Source: Pseudomonas sp. Q11 (GTDB lineage: Bacteria > Pseudomonadota > Gammaproteobacteria > Pseudomonadales > Pseudomonadaceae). From it: a DNA stretch of 33,573 nucleotides. Positions 16,490 through 24,165 of the stretch are shown piece after piece. The stretch spans positions 1 through 33,573 of the forward strand of contig NZ_JAKNQY010000040.1 of NCBI RefSeq assembly GCF_024494355.1. Direction: 5' to 3'. Numbering within the stretch: the first letter of the stretch is position 1; the number at the start of each line of letters is the position of its first letter. A model generated the notes under the pieces. That model was given only the letters and a program-made list of their open reading frames with translations. It was not told where the DNA came from and did not search any database. The translations under genes were made by a program, and so were the position numbers.

Positions 16490-17323
16490 TCAGAATTTCA
16501 TCACCAGCATGCCAATCAGCACCAGCCCGCAGGCTAAGAGCCGTGGCCGGCCGAAAGGTTCTTTCAGGTAGCGCATGCCAAACAGCACCACCAGGATCAC
16601 GCTGATCTCCCGCAGCGCCGCCGCTTCGGCGATCGAGCCCAGTTGCATGGCCCACAGCACCAGAGCGTAGCTCAACAATACGCAAAACCCGACCGCCAGC
16701 CCCAGCCGCCACTGTTCACGCCAGAACAGCATGAACGCAGGTCGTTTGCGCACCAGCGCCAGCAACGGAAATGGCCAGGCACTGAGCAGCGTGACCCAGA
16801 CCAGGTAATCCAGTGGCCGGGGCCAGCGCCGCAGAGCATGGCCGTCGATAAAGGTGTAGCAGCCGATGCACAGGCCTATCAGCGCCACCACCGGCAACAT
16901 TGACCAGGGCAATCGCTCGCCACCTCCGCCCTGCCACAACAGGCAAAGCATGCCGAACGGGATCAGCAAGATGCCGATGATCTGATGGGTCGTCAGCACT
17001 TCCCCGGCGAAGATCAACGTCAAGGCCAGCACCACTAACGGCGACAGACCACGCATCAGCGGATAGACCAGTCCCAGGTCACCCACCCGATACGCCTGGA
17101 TCAGCAGATAGCGGTACAACAACTCGAATGCCGCCGACGCCAGGATCCACGGCCAGATCTCCAGCGGTGGCAACGCCACGAAGCCCAGCGCCAGCACCAC
17201 GAACAGCAACGCGACGCTGTCCATGCATGCCACCACCAGCAAACGCTCGCCACTGAACTTGATCAGCGTATTCCATGCCGCATGCAACAGCGCGGCGACC
17301 AATACCAAGGCTGTTGCCAGCAC
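16490..17323 (-). CDS. EamA/DMT-superfamily permease
   Basis: This is a 277-residue inner membrane protein with about ten hydrophobic segments in two EamA-like repeats (roughly 5-130 and 145-275). Conserved cues are HAAWNTLIKFSGE near the N-terminus, YPLMRGLSPLVV at the end of the first half, and ISVILVVLFGMRYLKEPFGR in the second half. The family exports metabolites; the substrate is unknown. Start is GTG at 17323, with AGGAG six bases upstream. It is divergent from the MFS gene and upstream of the MAPEG gene. Confidence 0.87.
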   Translation of the reverse strand: MLATALVLVAALLHAAWNTLIKFSGERLLVVACMDSVALLFVVLALGFVALPPLEIWPWILASAAFELLYRYLLIQAYRVGDLGLVYPLMRGLSPLVVLALTLIFAGEVLTTHQIIGILLIPFGMLCLLWQGGGGERLPWSMLPVVALIGLCIGCYTFIDGHALRRWPRPLDYLVWVTLLSAWPFPLLALVRKRPAFMLFWREQWRLGLAVGFCVLLSYALVLWAMQLGSIAEAAALREISVILVVLFGMRYLKEPFGRPRLLACGLVLIGMLVMKF

Positions 17324-17353
17324 AGCACGCTCCTTGTCTTGTCCCCCCGGCCC

Positions 17354-17457
17354 GTAGGAGCTGTCGAGTGCAACGAGGCTGCGATCTTTTGATCTTTCAC
17401 TCCAGACTCAATTGCCGGTGGAAAGATCGCAGCCTCGTTGCACTCGACAGCTCCTAC
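17354..17457. repeat. Inverted repeat with perfect 36-bp arms (GTAGGAGCTG family REPIN)
   Basis: The arms at 17354-17389 and 17422-17457 are perfect inverted copies around a 32-bp core. Wording such as gtaggagctg and ggctgcgatcttt belongs to another widespread Pseudomonas REP family. The perfect identity implies recent origin or gene conversion. The element fills much of the 314-bp gap between the DMT and MFS genes; the remainder holds the MFS leader. Confidence 0.88.
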
Positions 17458-17637
17458 GCTCAGTAGGGCTCATGAATTTATTCGCTATCGTCTATACTGC
17501 AAACCGACCACGCCGCACTCAGTTGCGCAGAAAACCAATTCCAATAATTTTTGCTGCTGCCCCGTTTCATTCGAACCGGCGCATTGGCATGCGTATGCCT
17601 GATCAGAGCGTCAAGACTACAGACAGAGACCTTGCGC

Positions 17638-18807
17638 ATGCCACTCGCCTTGCTTGCTTTGGCCGTCGCCGCTTTTGGCATCGGCACCACCGAATTCGTC
17701 ATCATGGGGCTGTTGCCCGATGTCGCCCGTGACCTGGGCGTGAGCATTCCCCAGGCCGGGCTGCTGATTACCGGGTACGCCCTGGGCGTGGTGTTCGGCG
17801 CGCCGATCCTGGCCATCGGCACCGCCAACATGCCGCGCAAGGCAACGCTGCTGGGCATGACGCTGATGTTCATTGTCGGCAACGTACTCTGCGCCCTGGC
17901 ACCGAACTACGTCACATTGATGGCCGCCCGGGTCATCACCGCACTGTGCCATGGGGCATTCTTCGGGATCGGCTCGGTGGTCGCGGCCGGGCTGGTGGCG
18001 CCGAACAAACGGGCCCAAGCAATCGCAATGATGTTCACGGGGCTGACCCTGGCCAATGTGCTGGGCGTGCCGCTGGGTACCGCGTTGGGCCAATATGCCG
18101 GCTGGCGCTCGACCTTCTGGGCGGTATCGGTCATCGGGATCATTGCCGCTATTGCCCAATGGGTCTGGCTGCCCCGGGAAATCCCCATGGAGAAGGCCAA
18201 TCTGGCCAGCGAGTTCAGAGTGCTGGGCAAGGCCAACGTGTTGCTTGCCCTGGGCATGAGCGTGCTGGCCTCCACCAGCCTGTTCAGCGTGTTCACCTAC
18301 ATCGCACCGATCCTGCAGGACATCACGGGGGTCAGCCCCCACGGCATCACGCTCATGCTGCTGCTGTTCGGTGTCGGCCTGACAGCGGGCAGTTTTCTCG
18401 GCGGTCGCCTGGCGGACCGGCGCCTGCTGCCTTCGCTGGTAGCCATGGCCCTGGCAGTGGTACTGGTGCTGGCCGCGTTCAGCCAGACCAGCCGGTCGGT
18501 GGTTCCGGCGGCTATTACCTTGGTCCTATGGGGTGTATTTGCCTTTGCACTGTGTCCGATCCTGCAATTGCTGATCATCGACCAGGCCCAAGAAGCGCCG
18601 AACCTGGGCTCGACCCTGAACCAGAGCGCGTTCAACCTTGGCAACGCGGCGGGTGCCTGGATTGGCGGCCTGGTGGTGGCCAGCGGCGCCGATCTGGCCG
18701 ACTTGCCATGGACCGGCGCTCTGGTGGGCGGGCTGACCGTGTTGACGGCGTTTTATTTTATTTATCATCAGCGTCATCGAGATGTGACGGCAGGTTTTGC
18801 TGACTAA
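17638..18807 (+). CDS. MFS transporter, DHA1 family (AraJ/YdhP-like)
   Basis: This 389-residue permease has about twelve hydrophobic segments. The N-terminus LALAVAAFGIGTTEFVIMGL and the loop motif after helix 2 resemble the AraJ/YdhP branch of sugar-efflux and drug:proton antiporters. The substrate is not known. I chose the ATG at 17638 because the first helix starts a few residues later; the longer frame adds 29 residues that are not membrane-like. The Shine-Dalgarno is weak (AGAGA). The last 50 bp overlap the 3' end of the convergent formate/nitrite-type channel gene. Confidence 0.88.
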   Translation: MPLALLALAVAAFGIGTTEFVIMGLLPDVARDLGVSIPQAGLLITGYALGVVFGAPILAIGTANMPRKATLLGMTLMFIVGNVLCALAPNYVTLMAARVITALCHGAFFGIGSVVAAGLVAPNKRAQAIAMMFTGLTLANVLGVPLGTALGQYAGWRSTFWAVSVIGIIAAIAQWVWLPREIPMEKANLASEFRVLGKANVLLALGMSVLASTSLFSVFTYIAPILQDITGVSPHGITLMLLLFGVGLTAGSFLGGRLADRRLLPSLVAMALAVVLVLAAFSQTSRSVVPAAITLVLWGVFAFALCPILQLLIIDQAQEAPNLGSTLNQSAFNLGNAAGAWIGGLVVASGADLADLPWTGALVGGLTVLTAFYFIYHQRHRDVTAGFAD

Positions 18808-19642
18808 GCGGTGCATTGGTCTCGCTGCGCACCTGCGCATGACTGATCAGCGCAAAGATGAAACTGCCTCCGATGATGTTCCCCGCCAGGGTCGGCCCGG
18901 CAAACACCATCCAGAAATCCTCCCACGACAGCTGGCCGGCGAACACCAGATAGGACACCTCGGCCGAGCCGACGACAATGTGGGTGAAATCCCCAAGCGC
19001 CATCAGGTAGGTGATGAGGATGATGATCCACATCTTGGCGCTCTCCATGGAAGGGATCATCCAGACCATGGTGGCGATCATCCAGCCTGAAATGATGCCC
19101 TTGGCGAACATCTGGCCGGTGTCGTTTTCCATGACCTTACGACCGATCTCCAGAAAAGCCAGATCGGTGCGGCGATCGAAAATCGGCAGATGCAGCATCA
19201 CATAGGCCACCAGCAAGGTGCCGCACAGGTTACCCACCAGCACCACACCCCAGAGCCGGAACAGACGGCCGAAGTTGCCCAAGGTGGGTTTGCTCATGAT
19301 GGGCAACACCGCAGTCAAGGTGTTTTCGGTGAACAGTTGCTGACGGGCAAGAATCACCGCGAGAAAACCGGCGCAGTAGCCGAAGCTGGCGATCACCTTG
19401 AAGGCTTCGCCCTCAGGCAAGCGGGAATTGAGCAGTCCCATCGCCATCAGCGACAGGCCCATGGTCAACCCGGCGGCCAGGGCCGACCACCAAAGCGCGG
19501 CGACACTGCGCTCCAGTTCCTGGTTGCCCTGGGTTCGGATAATCTCATGCAGTACCGCGGCCCGCGGTGGCTGATTGCGGTCGACTTCGTGCTTTTCCTG
19601 CGCCGAAAGATCAGGGGTCTTGCCGTCTTTTCGAGTGTCCAT
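18758..19642 (-). CDS. Formate/nitrite transporter-family membrane protein (YfdC-like)
   Basis: This is a 294-residue protein with a charged N-terminal stretch of about 60 residues (MDTRKDGKTPDLSAQEKHE) followed by about six hydrophobic segments typical of the FNT fold: LTMGLSLMAMGLL, RQQLFTENTLTAVLP, NLCGTLLVAY, and the FTHIVVGSAEV stretch with the conserved pore-region histidine. The long cytosolic N-terminus is as in E. coli YfdC. Substrate is unknown. The start ATG at 19642 has AGGAG upstream. It overlaps the MFS gene tail-to-tail by 50 bp with no terminator between. Confidence 0.87.
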   Translation of the reverse strand: MDTRKDGKTPDLSAQEKHEVDRNQPPRAAVLHEIIRTQGNQELERSVAALWWSALAAGLTMGLSLMAMGLLNSRLPEGEAFKVIASFGYCAGFLAVILARQQLFTENTLTAVLPIMSKPTLGNFGRLFRLWGVVLVGNLCGTLLVAYVMLHLPIFDRRTDLAFLEIGRKVMENDTGQMFAKGIISGWMIATMVWMIPSMESAKMWIIILITYLMALGDFTHIVVGSAEVSYLVFAGQLSWEDFWMVFAGPTLAGNIIGGSFIFALISHAQVRSETNAPLSQQNLPSHLDDADDK

Positions 19643-19740
19643 GGAGCTCCTGAACCGGTGGCGTGATGTACCTACGACACGCGGCGTTCGGAGCTGTTCA
19701 GTGGCGGGCCACAATGTTCATTGGTGCCTTGAAAACCGCT

Positions 19741-19833
19741 ATCGCGAGCAGGCTCGCTCCCACAAGGGATTGGTGGTGGACAACAATGCTGCGACCGACC
19801 GCAAGTCCATGTGGGAGCGAGCCTGCTCGCGAT
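19741..19833. repeat. REPIN (GTGGGAGCGAGCCTGCTCGC family)
   Basis: Inverted REP copies at 19741-19764 and 19810-19833 lie between the formate/nitrite-type gene and the thioesterase gene. Confidence 0.88.
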
Positions 19834-19849
19834 GGGCGCACCGCCGATC

Positions 19850-20254
19850 TCACGCGCTGGCAATATCGTCCTGGAACTGATCCTTGACGTACCTGATCTC
19901 GGTCCGGCCATGCGGCGCCGGCAGGCCATCTTCCCCAAGATTGACGAAAACCATCTTCTCCACGGTCAGGATGCTTTTACGGGTGATCTTGTTGCGCACT
20001 TCGCAGGTCAGGGTGATGGAGGTACGGCCGAACTCAGTGGCGGTAATGCCCAGTTCGATGATGTCGCCCTGGCGCGAAGCGCTGACGAAATTGATTTCGG
20101 AGATGTATTTGGTCACCACGCGCTGGTTGCCGAGCTGGACAATGGCGTAGATCGCCGCTTCTTCGTCGATCCAGCGCAACAGGCTGCCGCCAAATAGCGT
20201 GCCGTTGGGGTTGAGGTCTTCGGGCTTGACCCATTTGCGGGTGTGGAAATTCAT
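19850..20254 (-). CDS. Acyl-CoA thioesterase, hotdog fold (YciA-like)
   Basis: This is a 134-residue hotdog protein. NPNGTLFGGSLLRWIDEEAA contains the conserved Asn/Gly pattern and the catalytic-type aspartate of the YciA/BACH group, and YISEINFVSASRQGDIIELG is the central strand region. Such enzymes hydrolyse acyl-CoA esters in the cytosol; chain-length preference is unknown. I chose the ATG at 20254 because AGGAG lies just upstream, giving MNFHTRKW as the N-terminus. It is divergent from ahcY and followed by a REPIN. Confidence 0.88.
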   Translation of the reverse strand: MNFHTRKWVKPEDLNPNGTLFGGSLLRWIDEEAAIYAIVQLGNQRVVTKYISEINFVSASRQGDIIELGITATEFGRTSITLTCEVRNKITRKSILTVEKMVFVNLGEDGLPAPHGRTEIRYVKDQFQDDIASA

Positions 20255-20267
20255 GTTCACTCCTGGG

Positions 20268-20345
20268 GGCAGCTTCAAGATTTAAGCTTCAAGCGGCAAG
20301 AAAGGGCAGTTCAGCTTCTAGCTTGCAGCTTGCAGCTTGTCCGCT
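20268..20345. repeat. AGCTT/CAAGC-rich repeat cluster upstream of ahcY
   Basis: Alternating agcttcaag, caagcggcaag and agcttgcagctt units match those at 14064 and 21964. They sit between the thioesterase start and the ahcY promoter. Confidence 0.6.
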
Positions 20346-20350
20346 GCCCC

Positions 20351-20381
20351 TTGCAACTACCCGCTCAAAGCCAGCTATAAT
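20351..20381 (+). promoter_or_regulatory. Predicted ahcY promoter
   Basis: TTGCAA (20351-20356) and a perfect TATAAT (20376-20381) are separated by 19 bp, slightly long. Transcription would start near 20388, about 40 bases before the riboswitch. A small hairpin (ggtcc/ggacc, 20396-20412) lies between. Confidence 0.6.
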
Positions 20382-20425
20382 CGCCCCGCTTCACCGGTCC
20401 ACGCTTTGGACCGTTCCCGCCACCT

Positions 20426-20523
20426 GTCCGAGGGGCGCTGCAGCAGGTTCGACCTGTCAGGCTCGGATGGGGCGTTGTTTGTACGGGGCTCCCCGCACGG
20501 ACACTAAACGCACAACGGCGCCC
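20426..20523 (+). ncRNA. S-adenosylhomocysteine (SAH) riboswitch
   Basis: The helix TCCGAG (20427-20432) / CTCGGA (20462-20467) encloses the conserved GCGCTGCA stretch and a CAGGT / ACCTG hairpin. A variable CGGGG / CCCCG hairpin follows, then AACGGCGCC. The closing helix pairs GGGCGC (20433-20438) with GCGCCC (20518-20523), as in known SAH riboswitches. Position directly before ahcY fits, since AhcY removes SAH. See the finding on the ribosome-site hairpin. Confidence 0.92.
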
Positions 20524-20547
20524 ATTCGCATACATTACGAATGGAGG
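20522..20547 (+). promoter_or_regulatory. Ribosome-site-covering hairpin at ahcY
   Basis: CCATTCG (20522-20528) pairs perfectly with CGAATGG (20538-20544), whose last two G belong to the ahcY Shine-Dalgarno GGAGG (20543-20547). The first two C also belong to the riboswitch closing helix, so the two structures exclude each other. Confidence 0.65.
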
Positions 20548-20553
20548 CTCTTC

Positions 20554-21963
20554 ATGAGCGCTGTTATCACGCCTGCAGATTTTACCGATTACAAAGTCGC
20601 CGACATGTCCCTGGCTGCCTGGGGCCGTCGCGAAACCATCATCGCCGAATCCGAAATGCCAGCCCTGATGGGTCTGCGCCGCAAGTACTCTGGCGAACAG
20701 CCATTGAAAGGCGCAAAAATCCTCGGCTGCATCCACATGACCATTCAGACCGCCGTGCTGATCGAAACCCTGGTTGCCCTGGGTGCCGAAGTGCGCTGGT
20801 CGTCCTGCAACATTTTCTCGACCCAGGACCAGGCTGCCGCCGCTATCGCCGCTGCCGGCATCCCGGTTTTCGCCTGGAAAGGCGAAACCGAGCAAGAGTA
20901 CGAGTGGTGCCTGGAGCAGACCATCCTCAAGGATGGCCAGCCATGGGACGCCAACATGATCCTCGACGACGGCGGCGACCTGACCGAACTGCTGCACAAG
21001 AAATACCCGGCCGTGCTGGAGCGCGTCCACGGCGTGACCGAAGAAACCACCACCGGCGTACACCGCCTGCTGGACATGCTGGCCAAGGGCGAACTGAAGA
21101 TCCCGGCCATCAACGTCAACGACTCGGTGACCAAGAGCAAGAACGACAACAAGTACGGCTGCCGTCACAGCCTCAACGACGCCATCAAGCGCGGTACCGA
21201 CCACCTGTTGTCGGGCAAGCAGGCACTGGTCATCGGCTACGGTGACGTGGGCAAGGGTTCGGCTCAGTCCCTGCGCCAGGAAGGCATGATCGTCAAGGTG
21301 TCCGAAGTTGACCCGATCTGCGCCATGCAGGCCTGCATGGACGGCTTCGAGCTGGTTTCGCCGTTCATCGACGGTAACAACGATGGCACCGAAGCAAGCA
21401 TCGACAAGGCGCTGCTGGGCAAGATCGACCTGATCGTGACCACCACCGGTAACGTCAATGTCTGCGACGCGAACATGCTCAAGGCCCTGAAAAAGCGCGC
21501 CGTGGTCTGCAACATCGGCCACTTCGACAATGAAATCGACACTGCTTTCATGCGCAAGAACTGGGCGTGGGAAGAAGTGAAGCCACAGGTCCACAAGGTT
21601 CATCGCACCGGCGCCGGTAGCTTCGACCCACAGAACGATGACTACCTGATCCTGCTGGCCGAAGGCCGTCTGGTGAACCTGGGCAACGCCACTGGCCACC
21701 CAAGCCGCATCATGGACGGCTCGTTTGCCAACCAGGTCCTGGCGCAGATTTTCCTGTTCGGCCAGAAATACGCCGACCTGTCGCCGGCCCAGAAAGCCGA
21801 GCGCCTGACCGTGGAAGTGCTGCCCAAGAAACTCGACGAAGAAGTGGCCCTGGAAATGGTCCGCGGTTTCGGCGGCGTGGTCACCAAACTGACCAAGCAA
21901 CAGGCTGACTACATCGGCGTGACCGTCGAAGGCCCGTTCAAGCCGCACGCGTATAGGTACTGA
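20554..21963 (+). CDS. ahcY: Adenosylhomocysteinase (SAH hydrolase)
   Basis: It splits S-adenosylhomocysteine into homocysteine and adenosine, using bound NAD, and relieves product inhibition of methyltransferases. It has 469 residues, the longer form with an insertion usual in Pseudomonas. Visible signatures: GCIHMTIQTAVLIETL, the substrate region NVNDSVTKSKNDNKYGCR, the NAD-binding GYGDVGKGSAQSLR, NIGHFDNEID, and the C-terminal FKPHAYRY. I chose the ATG at 20554 because GGAGG lies seven bases upstream and because an in-frame extension would translate the riboswitch. It is followed by metF after a repeat-rich gap of 178 bp. Confidence 0.97.
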   Translation: MSAVITPADFTDYKVADMSLAAWGRRETIIAESEMPALMGLRRKYSGEQPLKGAKILGCIHMTIQTAVLIETLVALGAEVRWSSCNIFSTQDQAAAAIAAAGIPVFAWKGETEQEYEWCLEQTILKDGQPWDANMILDDGGDLTELLHKKYPAVLERVHGVTEETTTGVHRLLDMLAKGELKIPAINVNDSVTKSKNDNKYGCRHSLNDAIKRGTDHLLSGKQALVIGYGDVGKGSAQSLRQEGMIVKVSEVDPICAMQACMDGFELVSPFIDGNNDGTEASIDKALLGKIDLIVTTTGNVNVCDANMLKALKKRAVVCNIGHFDNEIDTAFMRKNWAWEEVKPQVHKVHRTGAGSFDPQNDDYLILLAEGRLVNLGNATGHPSRIMDGSFANQVLAQIFLFGQKYADLSPAQKAERLTVEVLPKKLDEEVALEMVRGFGGVVTKLTKQQADYIGVTVEGPFKPHAYRY

Positions 21964-22140
21964 CAGTAGCTACAAGCTTCAAGCGGCAAGTAAGAGCGGT
22001 TTGTTTACTTGCGATTTGCCGCTTGGGGCTTACTTCTTCATCGCTGTTACGCAGCTGCGGGCTGCAAGCTTAAAGCACAAGAATTCGGCGCACCGCCCTC
22101 TTGCAGCTTGTAGCTAGCCGCTTGAAGCTGGAGGCCCCAC
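21964..22140. repeat. AGCTT/CAAGC-rich repeat cluster between ahcY and metF
   Basis: The segment tacaagcttcaagcggcaag and its inverted relatives (gccgcttg, cttgcagcttgtagc, gccgcttgaagctg) can form long hairpins across the ahcY-metF gap. No promoter or terminator with a T run is obvious, so metF may still be read from the ahcY promoter. Confidence 0.65.
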
Positions 22141-22141
22141 C

Positions 22142-22987
22142 ATGTCCCAAGACCGTCGCTACAGCTTCGAGTTCTTCCCGACGAAGACCGATGCTGGGCA
22201 TGAAAAACTGATCGCCACTGCCCGTCAGTTGGCGAGCTACAACCCCGATTTCTTCTCCTGCACCTATGGCGCTGGCGGCTCGACCCGGGACCGCACAATC
22301 AACACCGTGTTGCAGCTCGAAAGCGAAGTCAAAATCCCGGCCGCCCCACACCTGTCCTGCGTGGGTGACAGCAAAGCCGATCTGCGCAGCCTGTTGAGCC
22401 AGTACAAGGCGGCCGGCATCACCCGTATCGTGGCCCTGCGCGGTGACCTGCCCTCGGGCATGGGCATGGCGAGCGGCGAACTGCGCCACGCCAACGACCT
22501 GGTTGAATTCATTCGTGAAGAAACCGGTGAGCACTTCCACATCGAAGTGGCTGCCTACCCAGAGATGCACCCCCAGGCACGCAATTTCGAAGACGACCTG
22601 CTCAACTTCGTACGCAAGGCCAACGCTGGCGCCAACAGCGCGATCACCCAGTACTTCTTCAACGCCGACAGCTATTTCTACTTTGTCGACCGCGTACGCA
22701 AGATGGGTGTCGACATTCCTGTCGTGCCGGGGATCATGCCGATCACCAACTACAGCAAACTCGCGCGTTTTTCCGATGCCTGCGGCGCAGAAATCCCACG
22801 CTGGATCCGCAAGCAACTGGAAGCCTACGGCGACGATACGTCCAGCATCCAAAGCTTCGGAGAGGACGTCATCACACAAATGTGTGAGCGCTTGTTACAG
22901 GGCGGCGCGCCGGGGCTGCATTTCTATACCCTGAACCAGGCCGAGCCCAGCCTCGCCGTATGGAATAACCTCAAACTGCCGCGTTAA
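22142..22987 (+). CDS. metF: 5,10-methylenetetrahydrofolate reductase
   Basis: This FAD enzyme reduces methylene-THF to methyl-THF, the methyl donor for methionine synthesis from the homocysteine made by AhcY. It has 281 residues, a bacterial single-domain length. Visible signatures: YSFEFFPTKTDAG with the catalytic glutamate near the start, TYGAGGSTRD, HLSCVG, ALRGDLPSG (FAD-binding region), EVAAYPEMHP, and QYFFNAD followed by PGIMPI. GGAGG lies upstream of the ATG. It is the downstream partner of the riboswitch-controlled ahcY and ends in a clear terminator. Confidence 0.97.
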   Translation: MSQDRRYSFEFFPTKTDAGHEKLIATARQLASYNPDFFSCTYGAGGSTRDRTINTVLQLESEVKIPAAPHLSCVGDSKADLRSLLSQYKAAGITRIVALRGDLPSGMGMASGELRHANDLVEFIREETGEHFHIEVAAYPEMHPQARNFEDDLLNFVRKANAGANSAITQYFFNADSYFYFVDRVRKMGVDIPVVPGIMPITNYSKLARFSDACGAEIPRWIRKQLEAYGDDTSSIQSFGEDVITQMCERLLQGGAPGLHFYTLNQAEPSLAVWNNLKLPR

Positions 22988-23009
22988 TGACTTGGTTCGG
23001 CGGTGTATA

Positions 23010-23039
23010 AAAAGGCCTTGGCGAAAACCAAGGCTTTTT
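23010..23039 (+). terminator. metF terminator
   Basis: A GCCTTGG / CCAAGGC stem (23015-23021 with 23028-23034) with a cgaaaa loop is followed by five T and preceded by an A run. Confidence 0.88.
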
Positions 23040-23122
23040 CGTTCGTCCGATGTCAAAAGGCGACCAGGCCGCAAGCCAGAGGGCTCTAGCTATTTGATGA
23101 GCTCTCGTCGTAACCTCAGGCC

Positions 23123-23899
23123 ATGCCCTTCATCGCCCGGTTATTGACTACCTTTTTTCTCCTTTACCTGAGCATGGATGCCCGGGCCGAGAAGTTGCGC
23201 ATTGTCACCGAACCCTGGGCGCCTTATGTCTACGAAGAGAACGGCCAGGTCCGGGGACTCGACTACGAAACCACCGCCATTGTGTTCAAGCGCCTGGGCA
23301 TTGATGTGCAATGGCAACTGCTGCCTTGGAAACGTTGCCTGGCGATGCTTGAACAGGGCCTGGCGGACGGTGCGCTGGACATTTTCCACAGCAACGAACG
23401 CGACGCCATGCTGCTTTACCCCAGCGAACCGCTATCGGACGTGGAGTTCGTGATGTTCTATGCCAACGCCCGCCCCCATCCCTTTCGCACCCTTGATGAC
23501 CTGGGCGGCCTGACCGTCGGCACGTCGCCCGGTTATCTGTACAGCCAGGCCTTCAGTGAATCACCCCTGTTCAAACGTGAGACGGCGCCCACCCATGAAG
23601 CCAACTTCGGCAAGTTGCAACTGGGCCGGATTGACCTGCTCATCACCGACCGCCGGGTGGGCCGGCACGTACTCAAGCAAATGCAGCTGGGTGACCAGAT
23701 CACCGAAAACCCCGTGGTTGTGAGCCGTCAACGCCAATACCTGGCCGTACGGCGCAACGCCGGTATGGACCTGCTCGTGCAGCGCTTCAGCGCCGAACTC
23801 AAGCGCTTCAAGCGCGAACCGGCCTACGCCGAGCTGATCGCTCGCTATGGCGCAGTTCCGTCTGTCAGGACCGAACCGTCCAGCCCGGCGCAGCGCTGA
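23123..23899 (+). CDS. Periplasmic substrate-binding protein, family 3-like (orphan)
   Basis: This is a 258-residue protein with a cleavable signal peptide (cut likely after ARA, residue 22). The mature part begins EKLRIVTEPWAPYVYEENGQ and has the two-lobe layout of polar amino-acid binding proteins: GLDYETTAIVFKRLGIDVQW, then DLGGLTVGTSPGYLY, and a closing DLLITDRRVGRHV region. No permease or ATPase gene is adjacent, so it may bind a ligand for signalling or for a transporter encoded elsewhere. CTCAGG precedes the ATG. It lies between the metF terminator and the rhlE leader. Confidence 0.83.
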   Translation: MPFIARLLTTFFLLYLSMDARAEKLRIVTEPWAPYVYEENGQVRGLDYETTAIVFKRLGIDVQWQLLPWKRCLAMLEQGLADGALDIFHSNERDAMLLYPSEPLSDVEFVMFYANARPHPFRTLDDLGGLTVGTSPGYLYSQAFSESPLFKRETAPTHEANFGKLQLGRIDLLITDRRVGRHVLKQMQLGDQITENPVVVSRQRQYLAVRRNAGMDLLVQRFSAELKRFKREPAYAELIARYGAVPSVRTEPSSPAQR

Positions 23900-23946
23900 A
23901 ATAAACCGTTGAGCAGCAGGAAAGCGGCGCGCGGCGTTTGCTCTGT

Positions 23947-24165
23947 TATACTCCGGCCTTCCCGCCAGGCTCACGCCCGGACGCCCGGTCTTGCAAAAGG
24001 CATCCCGACACCGCTACAGCGCAGCTTCCAGCCCGCGCGAGCCCTGTCCGGACCTGCTTTCCAGACTCGGCAGGACCGGACGGGATGACGTCTTTTTGTT
24101 GAACGTCATTCGCGCCCGGCAAGACTATCCCATTGGGCCAGGCCCTCACTAAAACAGGATTACTC
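23947..24165 (+). promoter_or_regulatory. Structured leader of rhlE
   Basis: About 220 bp separate a TATACT hexamer (23947-23952, possible -10; no convincing -35) from the rhlE ATG. Inside are an outer stem CATCCCG (24001-24007) / CGGGATG (24081-24087), an inner 12-bp stem GTCCGGACCTGC / GCAGGACCGGAC (24046-24057 with 24070-24081, one mismatch), and ATGACGT / ACGTCAT (24086-24092 with 24103-24109) around a T5 stretch. No start codon with a ribosome site that would open a leader peptide is obvious. It looks like an untranslated regulatory leader, as long leaders are known for some cold-responsive helicase genes. Confidence 0.5.

Noticed and set aside
20323..20553. In-frame extension of AhcY by 77 residues
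   Set aside because: It would translate the repeat cluster, the promoter and the SAH riboswitch; GGAGG before the ATG at 20554 fixes the start.
21964..22141. Terminator between ahcY and metF
   Set aside because: Hairpins are possible but none is followed by a T run, so termination is not supported.
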